64,000 nt of DNA from Branchiostoma floridae. Its lineage: Eukaryota; Chordata; Leptocardii; Amphioxiformes; Branchiostomatidae. Within the stretch, counting starts at the first letter, position 1. Each line of letters starts with the position of its first letter. The stretch is from positions 31,803,013-31,867,012 of the forward strand of contig NC_049979.1 in assembly GCF_000003815.2 (NCBI RefSeq), written 5' to 3'. The notes beneath the pieces are model-generated. The model searched no databases, was not told the DNA's origin, and saw only the letters and a program-made list of their open reading frames with translations. Of this stretch, positions 43,565 through 54,809 are shown in pieces. The position numbers were made by a program, and so were the translations under genes.

Positions 43565-44368
43565 GCAAGTGCAGGTAACAGAACCGCAATGTTTGTTACG
43601 ACTTGTTTTCTAAATAGAAAAAAATATCATTTACGTCAAAATAACGTCATCTTATGCAAATCTCATCTATTAGTTGGGCTCCGTCATCTTATATCCACCA
43701 CAGTTAATTTAGAAAACAAAGATTAAAAAAAAAAATTTCAACAAATAATCGCAAAAGACGTCGATTTGAATTTTGGTAGTTACGAATGTAAGGGATGATA
43801 AGCTTGTTATTTTTTATCAGATTTTACGGATTATAATGGTTTTCAGTGTATAAAACATGTATCCTCTGACTGCAATTCAAGACTTCATGTATCTATTTAA
43901 AGTATGATTTCTATCTGAGCGTATGTTACCTTATCTGTTTATGTATTTGTATAAACTATATGTTTCTTTTTTGTATGAGCCCTGGAATATTATCTCAATC
44001 CGAGCTTAACGACATCTCAAGAAACTCAATAAACTCAACATGCTCCTAGGGTCGCTATCTTTGATTTTGGCCAATTGTAATATGGAAGTATCATACTTTA
44101 TGAACATTTAATTATAAAATATTCCGGATGACATTGGATTTTATCCTTGTAAGCATATTACAGTAATATAGCAAAAAAACATGGCAAATACATAGTTAGA
44201 AATAAAATTAGCTATATTTGTCAAAAATGTCCAAAAAAAAGGAAAGTGTACACATTTCCTGAAATCGTTGCTGACTAACTTTTAGCAAAACTCACATTTG
44301 TTGCATTATGCAACATGAGCATTGGCGCGGGTTAGAAAAGCCCCCTTCCCCTGGTCTGAATAGGGTGA
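43565..44368 (-). mobile_element. TTAA family A element, reverse, interrupted
   Basis: Halves at 43565-43830 (GCAGGTAACAGAACCGCAAT, CRE-like sites, CTCCGTCATCTTATATCCAC) and 44048-44368 (GGTCGCTATCTTTGATTTTG ... CCCCTGGTCTGAATAGGGTG). They are separated at about 43835-44040 by a foreign piece that resembles a LINE 3' UTR (CATCTCAAGAAACTCAATAAAC). Confidence 0.65.
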
Positions 44369-44689
44369 ACTAACTTACAGTGGTCTCAATGTTGACAATC
44401 CAATTATTTACTAAATTCACTTATAAAAATTTGAACACTTTGATAGATATTGTGCAAATAAGTGAATTGTTTGTATAATTGGTATTTGATAATCTTCCAC
44501 CTACCACAAACATCCATTTGAGTCATTTAATGGAAAACACTGTAAAACTGATATTGTCATAGCGTTATAGGTAAAAATCCAATATTGCTACCCTTTCTAG
44601 CTAAATGTCGTGATAATGCCGTCACATTATATGATGATGACAAAAAAATTGTTGCGAAGATTAAAATTTACATGTTTGTTGTCATCTGG

Positions 44690-45285
44690 TCATACCATAA
44701 AAGTGAACAGGATACTAACCCGCGCCGCTAGGATGATCACTAACAGAATTCAGAAGGATCATGTACCAACAGAAATCTTGTCAAAGGATGCAGGTATGCT
44801 AATCACTGGCAAAACGTATGGAAGTTAACACTAAGGTAACTGTTTTCAAGTCAATGCACAAAAAAGTACCTCACTACATGTCACAAATGTCCTGTGCTGA
44901 GAGTAAGAACTCGTTCTGCATTAATGCTCTTCATAAGCTGGGGCCCTCACCTATTACACATACCCCAGAGTGTGCAGTTCAAAGGCTGCATGCAGACTCT
45001 TTGAAATAAACTTCCCTTAGAACAGAAGCGTCCCAGTAAGTTAACGGAATTCAAACGTGGACTGACTTCGAACAAGGACTGATTTTAATACAAATCTTAC
45101 CTATAGATAGGAATGGAATATGTAACCACGCATTGTTGTTCTATTTTTTGTGATTATGCTATGTTTGTCCGATTGAACGTTTGTGAAATTTGGTGTACCC
45201 AGGTTCTCTGGAAAAACAGGGCTTAAGTCATGAGAGTGCATACCTGGTTAAATAAAGTAAATGGATGAAATGAGATGAAGGGCTT
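44690..45285 (+). mobile_element. LINE 3' fragment (CR1/L2-like)
   Basis: Peptides ILTRAARMITNRIQKDHVPT and TKVTVFKSMHKKVPHYMSQM are the post-RT domain of CR1/L2 elements. The 3' UTR ends in a GGTGTACCCAGGTTCTCTGG hairpin region and TGGTTAAATAAAGTAAAT. Frameshifted and 5'-truncated. Confidence 0.75.
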
Positions 45286-45740
45286 ACGCTAAGGCCACCA
45301 AAGTTTTCCTTAAATTTAGTTGGCTACAATTTCAAAATTTTTTTTAGTATTTTCTGTTGCCATTGCAACCATTAGTTGACAGGCATTTGGGACAAAAATT
45401 GCTAATTTCGGTCCAAACAATGACTTTTTTATGTTTGTTCTGTTTGTTGTTACGTTGTTAAATTCCAGGTGGTGGCTGTAAGATGTTACCTTAGATATCA
45501 ATGTCGCCATTTTATGACGTTAGTTTGGTGTCAATGATGCTGTCATTAGCAAAATAAGGCGTAAAAACGTATATTATATTGTTACCTGCACTTCCTGGAC
45601 AATTTTGTAGCATACATCGAAATTTTCTCGGAGTACCTTATTTTCATGGTTTCGGCCATGGTTCAAAATGATGACGTTATAGATACGACATAGTACGTCA
45701 TAATGGAGTCAACATTTCAAAAGAAATTTCAGATTGAATG
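45286..45740 (+). mobile_element. TTAA family A fragment (forward)
   Basis: Matches the left and middle parts of the 52.46-kb copy: TTACGCTAAGGCCACCAAAG, TTGCCATTGCAACC, TTGACAGGCATTTGGGAC, then a CRE-like TACGTCATAATGG. The terminal repeats are missing. Confidence 0.65.
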
Positions 45741-45945
45741 TCTTTAGAATTTCCTGTTTGGAACATTTGGTAGTCATATAATAAGTTGATTTAGAGATAT
45801 ATTAAGTATCAAATTATATAGTTTTACTAGGGCATTTCAACATGCCCTGACGTTTTAGCAAGATGATTTAGTCAACATTTCAACAATAGTTGTATTTAAT
45901 AATACCAGCTTGTATAATCAAATTACATAAAGTAATCTGACTCAC

Positions 45946-46066
45946 CCGGAAAACCTTTTACCTGATGATAATACTGATGTCTCTTCTCGTAACAAGAGTA
46001 AGTTCTATTTCCCACAACACGTAGGGTGTGTACATGTCTTTCTCTCCCTTTTATTGTTCCGCTCAC
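45946..46066 (-). CDS. B4GALNT-like gene, exon ending in GFPG
   Basis: Acceptor TTTTCCCTTTTTTAAAG, 121 bases, donor GTGAGT. It reads VSGTIKGRERHVHTLRVVGN, RTYSCYEKRHQYYHQVKGFP-G. The vertebrate counterpart runs VGGAVRE...G-x-C-L-x-x-R-x-G-F...L-x-GFPG, so the conserved valine-glycine start, the cysteine, the paired basics and the GFP end all align. Starts in phase 0 and ends in phase 1, exactly as the flanking exons require. Only 134 bases separate it from the next exon upstream. Confidence 0.9.
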
Positions 46067-46200
46067 CTTTAAAAAAGGGAAAACTATTACAATACTTTTG
46101 AATTATAGATAGTTGTGTTCAAATTAAGAATTATTGATATAAAAGATTGTCAAAATACCCCAAAAGTGTATATTTAAAAAGTTACATAAAGTTGACTCAC

Positions 46201-46341
46201 TAAGTGCAAATTTGTCTTGTCCAGAAGTGACACAAGAACATCGAGTTTTGTTCTATTGGTAAAATGATGATCATCATCCATGTAAAGAAAATACTCAGTC
46301 CAGACTTGAGACAGACCTAGATTCCTTCCAGCAAAATACCC
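46201..46341 (-). CDS. B4GALNT-like gene, exon with the DxD motif
   Basis: Acceptor CTGTCCTTTGTAG, 141 bases (47 codons, phase 0 on both sides), donor GTGAGT. It reads GYFAGRNLGLSQVWTEYFLY, MDDDHHFTNRTKLDVLV and SLLDKTNLHL. The vertebrate block is GWFAGRNLAxSQVTTKYxLWVDDDF, so the UDP-GalNAc/metal-binding DDD motif is intact. An N-glycosylation sequon (NRT) is present. Confidence 0.95.
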
Positions 46342-46722
46342 CTACAAAGGACAGTAATGATTTAGGATTAAAACGATCTAAATAAAAAAGCAACTGGCCA
46401 GCAACAATGACCAATCCAATGTTCGATAAAAATGACTGTGGCGTCAGTTGTTGTATACCGGATCTTTTAACATTTTTATTTATTTATTAACATTTTTGTA
46501 AAAGGCGGTTTGTAGGTGTTTACATAATAATGTTTTACTGAGAGAAAATCGAATATATTGTTTTTGCGACGAGTGTTCCTCTTCTTGCTCATGTTTATTC
46601 TTCTTCTCCTTTCCTCCGGTTTCTTTGGCACTTTGGTACTTTGCCACGATCTAGCTTCTGTTTAATTTGAATGTCATTTCTGATAATGCTTAACTGTCTA
46701 CAGTGCCCAAACATACATCAAG

Positions 46723-47590
46723 TACGAAGGATGATCAATAAGTTCTCGGTTCCACCTAGAAATGATAAGCATAACTCAAATTTTGAGGCACAACTTCATA
46801 GTATGAAGCCTTTTATCAATATCCTCCAAATTACAAATCATTGGAGTCTTCACTTTCCAGGCATTCGTTTTTTTTAATTGAAAGGGCGAGAAAAGTGGCG
46901 AGAAAAAGAAGGGTGAAGAGTGATCAGACAATTTGACCCGCACAGATAAGGTTGCATATCAATTGTCCACTTTTTGTTGTTACCCCTTACCTAACGTTAC
47001 TGGGTGTCGCCTGCAACGTAATGATAACAATAATTTGAATTTTGGTACACATTTATATAAGACTTTATACATGTACATAAAGTTAGCAATAGGTCCTGGT
47101 TGTACCGAGAAATACTAAGCACAGCTCAGAGCATAGATGTCAAGTATAAAGTCTTATATAAATATCCACCAAAATTCAAATTATTGTCATCCTTGCTTTG
47201 CAGGCGACACCCAGTAACGTTAGGTAAAGGAGAAGAAAAAACGTGGACAATTTATCTGACCTGGGGTGTGCGGGGCAACTTGTGCTGCTGGAAGTCAGAC
47301 ACCCAATTATTTTTGCTTCAAATAGGAAGAGAATCATTATCAAACATTTTGACAATGTCTTTTGTTAATTTTACGGCATGGGGAACACATGTCTGATCAC
47401 AATTCACACCACTTTTTTCTCGCCATTTACCTTCTGATTTGCAAAAAAAACGAATGCCTGTAAAGTAATGACTGCAATGATTTGAAATTTGGAGGATATG
47501 GATAAAAGGCTCAGTACTATGAACTTGTGGCTCAAAATTTCAGTTGGGCTTATCATTTCTAGGTGGGACCGAGAACGATCACCCCTCGTA
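46723..47590. mobile_element. Mariner-like MITE with nested inverted repeats
   Basis: Begins and ends at TA dinucleotides. The outer arms (46723-46905 and about 47415-47590) start TACGAAGGATGATCAATAAG and TACGAGGGGTGATCGTTCTC (minus strand), a mariner-type end. The arms are ~175 bp. A second perfect-looking inverted pair of ~84 bp lies inside (46987-47071 and 47144-47227). No transposase. Intronic in the B4GALNT-like gene. Confidence 0.85.
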
Positions 47591-48034
47591 TACTTGGCGT
47601 TTCCTGCTTTTTTGGACTAAAGCCTTCTCGGTTTAAACTATAAAATGTCTTATCAAGTAATAAAATGATAAGCTAGTATAGAGTGTTCGTGCACACAAAT
47701 TATCTTCATATAGTATCTCCAAAAATGTTATATGTTATAGTTTCACAAGCGTTTGTCTGTCTGTGTACGAGACAACTCAAGAACGGCTGGATGGATTGGC
47801 TTCGTTCTTATTGTGTTGGTGGGTTGTGATAAAAGCTGGAAGTAATTTGATTGTGGGACCTTAACGGCTTCCCCATTAATTAAAAAAAGATAAATAAACG
47901 CAATTTTAGCTTGAAATATGTTATGTAATTAAGTTATTAATTAAGTGTATGTTTTGTGCTTTCATGCGTGCTAATTTAATGATATCTATTGTATTTATTT
48001 CAATTAACAAGCTTCAATATGCATGTTTACTTAC
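47591..48034 (-). other. Intron of the B4GALNT-like gene
   Basis: Includes 47750-47900, which resembles 34060-34180 and may be a dispersed repeat. Nothing else seen. Confidence 0.45.
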
Positions 48035-48225
48035 AGTAAAGTCAGGCATTCTGTAGTGATGTACGTTGTTATATTGCAGGTTTGTGAATTCACTGCGAGG
48101 AGTGTCGTCAGCAAGGATGATTCTTAGCCCAGGATAAAATCTCTGGATGGAGTTAATGGCTGACCTTGCCTTGTGGTATCGAAGGTAAGTTTTTATAACT
48201 ACAGTTACTCTTTCTTCGATAGTTC
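48035..48225 (-). CDS. B4GALNT-like gene, exon with the KTYLRY block
   Basis: Acceptor TTTCAATTAG, 191 bases, donor GTAAGT. With the first split codon it reads GTIEERVTVVIKTYLRYHKA, INSIQRFYPGLRIILADDTP and NNVHHYRMPDFT. Vertebrate B4GALNT: LVTIATKTFLRY...L-x-SIRxxYPxxxxxIADDS...VEYYxMPFGK. This is the nucleotide-sugar-binding start of the GT-A fold. It enters in phase 1 and leaves in phase 0. Confidence 0.95.
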
Positions 48226-48332
48226 CTAATTGAAAGAAAATATATGAATATGACTTAAAAGTATTAAGTAACAAACCATAAGCTCAAACTCAAACACATG
48301 CTCGTGGCATTAAATATAAAATATGAATATGT

Positions 48333-49312
48333 TTAACCCTCAAACACCCGAGTGGGGTCCATTTGGACCCCAGGCGTACATTTTGAAGTGCCATTTGAAC
48401 ATTTTTGATCTGAAGAAAAAATCCTTCCGTGACTTTGGCAGTCAATATGTCTTATACCTTATCCTAAGCTTTCGCAAAGATTGGTACAATAATGTGGAAA
48501 TTATAAAGAAAGTTTGTGTTCAGTCCCTCTGGGGTCCAAACGGACCCCAGCAAAAATGTGCAGTTTTTAAAACAAACTTTGGAGGCTAACTCCTTAACCA
48601 CTTACAGTATGACTACCAAACTTTCAGACAATGATAAGAATGTAAACTTAAATCATCACAAACATTTCTGTGTCATCAACATGTAATGTGACGACATTAT
48701 GACGTCATTTGGCTAATCAGGGCAGCCAGCGTGGATTTTGACCAATGACGTCATGAAATTAGCATAAATTATAAATTTTAAGTCATGAAAATTGCATTGA
48801 ATTTCATAGAATTTAATTGTTGTCAGAAAACAGGTGTTGTTTAACAAGAAAACCTTGTTTAAATTGAAATTGTCAAATTTTGGCAAAAATATGCCTGTTA
48901 GAATATGGTTGCCATGGAAACCCCCAAAAATGATAAACTTACTTTATTGACTAAAAACTTTTGCAAACAATATTTTGTGATAAATTGCCAAGTTTCGTAG
49001 CTTTAGCTCTAGCCGTTCATGAGTTATGCGACATAAATGTTGCTGAGGGCCTCCAAATTCCCCTATCTGTTCGGAATAGGTTTAGTGCAAAATGTGGTCC
49101 TTCTGAACTTTTGCATAAATTATGATAATGAGTTGGAATTAGCAACATCTTAACATCTCAAATCTTCCTCTTACATTGACGAAGCAATGCATATACAATG
49201 ATCGCCGATAAGAAATGGTACTGAGATTTTATGAACAAAACATTTTGGGGTCTGTTTGGACCCCACTCGGTCATTTCAGTCGCAAAAAAAAGGTCGGGTG
49301 CTTGAGGGTTAA
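48333..49312 (+). mobile_element. TTAA family B element, full length (980 bp)
   Basis: TTAA at 48333-48336 and 49309-49312. The left end is CCCTCAAACACCCGAGT, then GGGGTCCATTTGGACCCC (48354-48371). The right palindrome is GGGGTCTGTTTGGACCCC (49247-49264), 44 bases from the TTAA. Internal CRE sites are near 48704 and 48749. Best-preserved copy of the family here. Confidence 0.95.
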
Positions 49313-50020
49313 AAAAGCATTTTGATGTTTTTGTTGTTGTTGTTGTCTGTGATAGACGGGTTTCTTTAAATGTGATAAGTTGGCTTACAAGCTACTTGTA
49401 CTACGTTTAAATTAGGAATATTTGGGGTAAATTAGGAATATTTTGAGTCATGTGATCCATGATAAAAACAACCAGAAACATAAGTTAATGCTTCGTGGTT
49501 GGTATCCGTAATTGCATTTCTACTGACGGCATGAAATACTCATCTTCTTATGGTTTCAATCACATTAATATGTTGATTTTACAATTTTGGTGACATGGTA
49601 TCGTAGAGTAAGATTATGTATTGGTCATTCCCAAGTTGCTTCGATCTGTATTTCTTCGATTTGTATTGACAGGTATAATTTTCTTTTCTCATGCTATTTT
49701 ATTTATTATTTTAGTTGCTATGCAGGTATTTGTATGTCTGGGGTTACCCAGAAAGGTACATTGAAAAGCGCCTAGCAAAAAGCAATATGTTACCCCTAGT
49801 AAAATAAAGTAAAATAAATATAAAACAATGATATGTATTAGTATAATCGCCAACTTTCCTAGAACATATCCCGGTCGAAGTCTGTTCTATGACAACATCC
49901 GTTTCGTCCGAGGGCAATCGGCGATGTTCATGAATCGCAATTTCTACTATGACAAATGCAAACAAACCCATGTGTCCGTCAACCTATATTTAAGACACAC
50001 TTTTCAGCAATCAATCGCAA
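49313..50020. other. Intron of the B4GALNT-like gene
   Basis: Holds a possible LINE 3' tail near 49735-49830 (GTCTGGGGTTACCCAGAAAG ... AATAAAGTAAAATAAATA). Otherwise nothing is supported. Confidence 0.4.
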
Positions 50021-50024
50021 AAGG

Positions 50025-51050
50025 CGTAAATTTTGAAATTCCAATTGAACATTTCAAATCTGAAGAAGAACTCCTTCCGTGACTTTGTCAGCCAATACCT
50101 TCTATACCTTCCCCTAATTTTTATGAAGATTTGTACAATACTGTAGAAGCTATAAAGAAAGTCCCTGATCAGTCCATCTGGGGTCCAAACGGACCCCAGC
50201 AAAAAAGTGCAGCTTTTTAAACAAACTTTTGAGTTTAACTCCCTAACTACAGATCGTATCACCACCTAACTGTCAGAAGATGATAAACATGTAAAACTAA
50301 ATCCTCATAAAAACTTCTGTGTCATCACAATATGATATGACGACATTATGAAATCATTTAGATAACAAAGGTGGCCATCTTGGATTTTGACTAATGACGT
50401 CATGAAATTAGCATAAATTATACATTTTCAATCATGAAAATAGCATTGAATTTCATAGAATTTTATTTTTGCAAGAAAACAAGCATTGTTTACCAAGAAA
50501 AACATGTTTAAATCAAAATTTGCAAATTTTGGCAAAAATATGCCTGTCATAATTCCGTTGCTATGACAACCCCAAATAATGATAGATTTTTAAATTTACT
50601 TTATTGACAAAAAAAATTGTGATATATTACGAAGTTCCGTAGCTTAAGCACTAGCCATTCATGAATTATTGGACATAATGGTTGCTGAGTGCCTCAAAAT
50701 TCTCCTCTCTGGTCAGAATAGGTTTAGTGCAAAATATGGTCCGTCTGATCTATAAATGCATAAACTATGATAATGAGATGGAATTAGCAACACCTTAACA
50801 TGTCGAAATATTCCTCTTACATTGACGAAGCAATGTATGTACAATAATCACCGATAGGAATTGGAACTGAGATTTTATGAACAAAACATTTTGGGGTCCG
50901 TTTGGACCCCACTCGGTCATTTTAGTCGCAAAAAAGGTCGGGTGCTTGAGTGCTATGTAGTTAAGGCTTTATGCGACTCGGAAGATGCTGCAGCGCTTAG
51001 AAGCACTTCCAGTAAGGGTTTTGACGGGGAAGCTCATGTACATTAAATTT
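50025..51050 (+). mobile_element. TTAA family B element, left end lost, with shared flank
   Basis: Homologous to the 48.3-kb copy from the palindrome-adjacent GCGTAAATTTTGAA onward. It ends GGTCGGGTGCTTGAG at 50950, with the terminal TTAA mutated. The next ~100 bp (50951-51050) match, inverted, the flank of the 40-kb copy. Confidence 0.8.
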
Positions 51051-51404
51051 GAAAATTTGGCCCAAGCCGTGGACACTATGGCCCAAAAAATCAGTGGAAG
51101 GAGTACTTTTTACCTTGGTTGGTGAATGTTTTGTGTAAATTGACTGTGTACAGACAGTAAATAAAAACAAAAAAATGCAAGTATCAAGACCACAGTGTAT
51201 TGATTACGATCAAAAGCTAGCTGGAGTCCATGCGGACCCCAAAAGAAAATCAGTTATAGAAATTTAAGAAATTAATGAAACAGAGTTGTCTGCACTGTGT
51301 AGAAGGACAACGTCATGAGTCACAATTACCTGAAATTTCAAAAAAAATATCACAAATTACATGGTACATAACATGCCCATAGCATGCCCGCGCATGCCGA
51401 GAAC

Positions 51405-51535
51405 TAGCGGGGCCGAAGTGTCCTCCGAGCCTGGGCCGAAATGTCCTCGGCGTGGGGCCAAAGTGTCCTGGACTTGAGGCCGAAATGTCCGTGCCGAACT
51501 GTCCATGTGCCGAACTGTCCTAATACCGCCCAAAG
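51405..51535. repeat. Short tandem repeat of GGCCGAARTGTCC
   Basis: Six variants of GCCGAA(G/A/C)TGTCC occur at 51412-51530 with irregular 13-25-base spacing. GC-rich island in AT-rich sequence. Such runs often sit at the ends of DNA transposons, but no partner end was found. Confidence 0.7.
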
Positions 51536-51539
51536 ACCA

Positions 51540-52461
51540 GAAATCTGGACCAAGGCCACGCGACCATAAAATACTATCTAATACCAGGATGTCAGTGCTA
51601 ATTTGAATCCACTCAAACTCCTTACATCATAAACGACTTAGACCCTGCAGGAGATCTTACGGCCCTTCTATGATATTCTGTCCGGCCATGAGAATTGTTC
51701 CACCCTTACTGTTTTTCAAATTAAGTGATCTGAATGATGACAGCGACTTTTATGACAGCGACTTTTATTAACTCGGAAATGTCTATTTGAGTCATGACAG
51801 TAAGTTACAGAGGAGGTTGAGGGAAGTTCGAGAATCGGCCCGCCTCACATTCTTCCTTATAGGTGATTTATGTGATTACAATGACTTCTAATAACACGGA
51901 CATTACTACGTGAGTCTAGTTTTTAACATTCAAGTTTGAGATTCAAGTTTTGGACATGTTTCGGAAGTGTTTACGGACCAGAAGCGTGGCGTTGTGATTC
52001 CTGCATATACAGAAAAGTGCTAAAAATAGTTATTTGCTCAATCTTATAAAGTATTCATAATAATGTCTACCTAACTCCTATGTCTTTGTTTTGATGTAAC
52101 TGTTTGTCTTTTCGAACCGTCTTGAGCAACTTTGTTTTTAGTACGGAGTTGAGATTAATACAATAATGATACAATTATGATACTACGAATGAAATATTTA
52201 AACATCGTATCTGCTAGCTATTTACACTGTCTCTTTAATACAGACATAGTCCAATGAGCTACCATGGTTAGGCTGTCCGATGTTATGACGCATTTTGAAT
52301 TATGCATATCTCAGTCATATGTGTTTGTTTTTATATAACTTAAGGTATTTTTAAGTCGTCTCGAGTAATCTTGTTAAGGGAGTTGAGATCGAAAGAATGC
52401 AATTATGATCCATTTATGATACTGCTAAATAAATAATCTACTAGCTATGTACAATGTCTCT
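51540..52461. other. Intron of the B4GALNT-like gene
   Basis: Contains a doubled 17-bp phrase (ATGACAGCGACTTTTAT at about 51737 and 51754). A ~60-bp block shared by 52060-52240 and 52310-52450 (TTGAGATT..AT..AA, CTAGCTAT..ACA.TGTCTCTTTAA) suggests a diverged local duplication. Confidence 0.5.
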
Positions 52462-53255
52462 TTAACTCTATTCAGACGGGGGGGGGCTTTTGAGAACTAC
52501 GCCCACTTTGATGTCCTATAACGCCAAAACGGCATACGCTAGAGCCACCAAATTTAGTGAGTTTTCCTAAAATATTGTTGACAACAATTTTACGAAGTTT
52601 GACAATTTTTCCTTTGTTTCATGTTGCCATGGCAACCGTTTGTTGACAGGCAGTTTTGACAAAAATCAAAATTTTTGGTTGTAACAATGTATTCTTCACA
52701 TATATTTGCTATTTTACAGCTTTTTGTTACATAAAAAATATTATATCATTTAGCTATCTTTCAAAATTATGCTAATTTGATTACGTCATCAGCCCAAAAT
52801 CCAAGATGGCGGACCATATCAAGAATAACAAGCTAATTATCCCTTAAAATTTGCAATTACCTGGTATATTTTCATTAAAAACCATCTAAATAAATGAATG
52901 TAGTCTATTTCTATTGCCTTTTGTGATTATTTGTTGCAAAAAAAAATATATTTGAAAGGTGGTAGATGTAATATGGCGGAGCCCAACTCGTATCTATTTT
53001 GACGTCATCGATGTTGCTATTGGCAACGCAAGTCGTAATAAACATTATTTTTCTATTATCTGCACTTATTGTTGCATTTTTACAACGTGACGTCAATTGT
53101 CAAATACTTGTCAGATATTATTTCGACATCATGTCCTGCAAATGCGGTGGCCTTACGACACGTCGTATTTGAGTTATAGGACTTAGAAGTGGAGGGCCTC
53201 AAAAGCACCCCCCCGTCCAGGGATGACCAAAAAAGCCCGGTCTGAATAGGGTTAA
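52462..53255 (+). mobile_element. TTAA family A element, full length (794 bp)
   Basis: TTAA at 52462-52465 and 53252-53255. The ends read TTAACTCTATTCAGACGGGG and, on the other strand, TTAACCCTATTCAGACCGGG, followed by a G homopolymer and CTTTT. Internal features include TTGCCATGGCAACC, the YY1-like CCAAGATGGCGGAC (near 52799) and CRE-like sites. No coding capacity. The TTAA duplication and CCCT-starting ends fit the piggyBac superfamily. Confidence 0.93.
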
Positions 53256-54194
53256 TGCAGACAGAGTCCCGTGAGGAGAAAGTTGCCCCATTGTAACATT
53301 TGTTTGTATGGGCTTTCGTAGTTTTTAGGCCACGCCCCGGACAGGTTCTTAGGGCCGGACCGAATCTCATAGAACACTGGCACATTCAAAAGTATAATTT
53401 CTTTAAAACCTACCCTTTGAACTATTTCCAAAACAAAACAAACTACAAATTATCTTACCTTAGTGCGTAATTTCATCTGATCTGATGGATTTAAACAAAC
53501 TTTTTCCCTAATGAGGCAATGTGATGCTTGTAGTATCTGTAATACCCCTGTTGTATTTGGCTTATATCGATCGGACGACGATTCTGCGACATTTGTCCGA
53601 TCCTCCCTTATAATACACAGTAATAACTTTATTGCATAAAAAGTGTACAAGGTACAAAGACTGGCTTATATTTTAAAGGACGATTTTCATTTAAAAATGC
53701 GCACAACTCTCTGTCGACCTTAAATATGGCCAATCATCCATTGATACGCCCGAAGCTCGTTGATATTTTGACAGGCGTATAATATAATCTGTGCTCATAG
53801 ATCTCTCAGACACGACTTGCTTTGTTAACCTACGTTCCAATGTGTATTACATTTTTGGTCCCTGGATAAAAGTGTCCTTTAAAAGTACATGTGCTGTTTA
53901 GTGTGTGTTGATTTTAGGATGTAATAGTATTCACCAAACATTTTTTTTTTCTTTTGGTTACTTTGTTTAAAGTTACTACACACAGGTTTTTGTTGTGTAG
54001 ATATGAATATCATGTTAATTGACAGTTCTTACTACAGAGAAATGTTCCAAACTTTTTAAATAAGCTTTGTATTGTTTCAATTTCTGTTTATGATTTGTTT
54101 ATAGATTTGAATTAAAAACAAAATAGAGGCAGTTGAAACAAATCACCAAACTTGCTAAAGAATCTAAAAAAAATCAATACATAGACAACTATAC
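53256..54194 (-). other. Intron of the B4GALNT-like gene, no feature seen
   Basis: Two small minus-strand frames (53080-53385 and 53450-53650) show no motif or fitting splice phase. A poly-T run lies at 53942-53950. Confidence 0.45.
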
Positions 54195-54275
54195 CTTTAC
54201 GGTACAGCCATGGAACCTGCCGATGTTGAATGTGAATCGGAATAGTAGCATTAAATTCCAAGTATTGTAGCAGAA
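54195..54275 (-). CDS. B4GALNT-like gene, exon encoding the HIRHP-like strand
   Basis: Acceptor ATCTTTTGTTTCAG, 81 bases, donor GTATAG. With shared bases it reads V-LLQYLEFNATIPIHIQHRQV-PWLYRK-G. Vertebrate B4GALNT has ...FxxxGxxAxFPVxIRHPxxPxLY at this place, directly before the GT-A domain. Enters and leaves in phase 1. Both neighbours fit, so the split codons become V and G. Confidence 0.88.
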
Positions 54276-54809
54276 CTGAAACAAAAGATGGTCATATGTT
54301 AAAAAGTCAATAGGATACATGTTGATTAAATGCGAAAGCAATGTAATCTAACATGGATCTGAACATTACGTGAATGTGGACTTTATAAAAAAAGCTACAC
54401 CAGTTTACCTTAAGTAATACGTTTTTACGATGATTTTAAACAGTGATACAGATACAAGTTAAATAATAAATTAAGTGTGATAGTGATTGAGATGCTCTGA
54501 CTTAACATTACGTTTTGACTCCGACTTGGACTTTGTTCCTATGCTCATTGAAATGTTGAGGGCAGCAAAACCGTAAAGAAAGACATTAGAAAAAGAAAGA
54601 TAAGAAGCGCACTTTGAACCTAATGCTTTCAAATGATGAACGCGAAGTTAGTGGACTGCTTTATTTAAATAAACCGGTAGGAACGTTGCTCAACGACGAA
54701 CGTTTTAAAATGATTTCGCACATCTCCATAATGTTCGTGTTTATGGATATATTTTAGTAGCCTCTACCACGCTCCGCGGTGGTCTCAATTTTAGAAATTG
54801 GACAAATAG

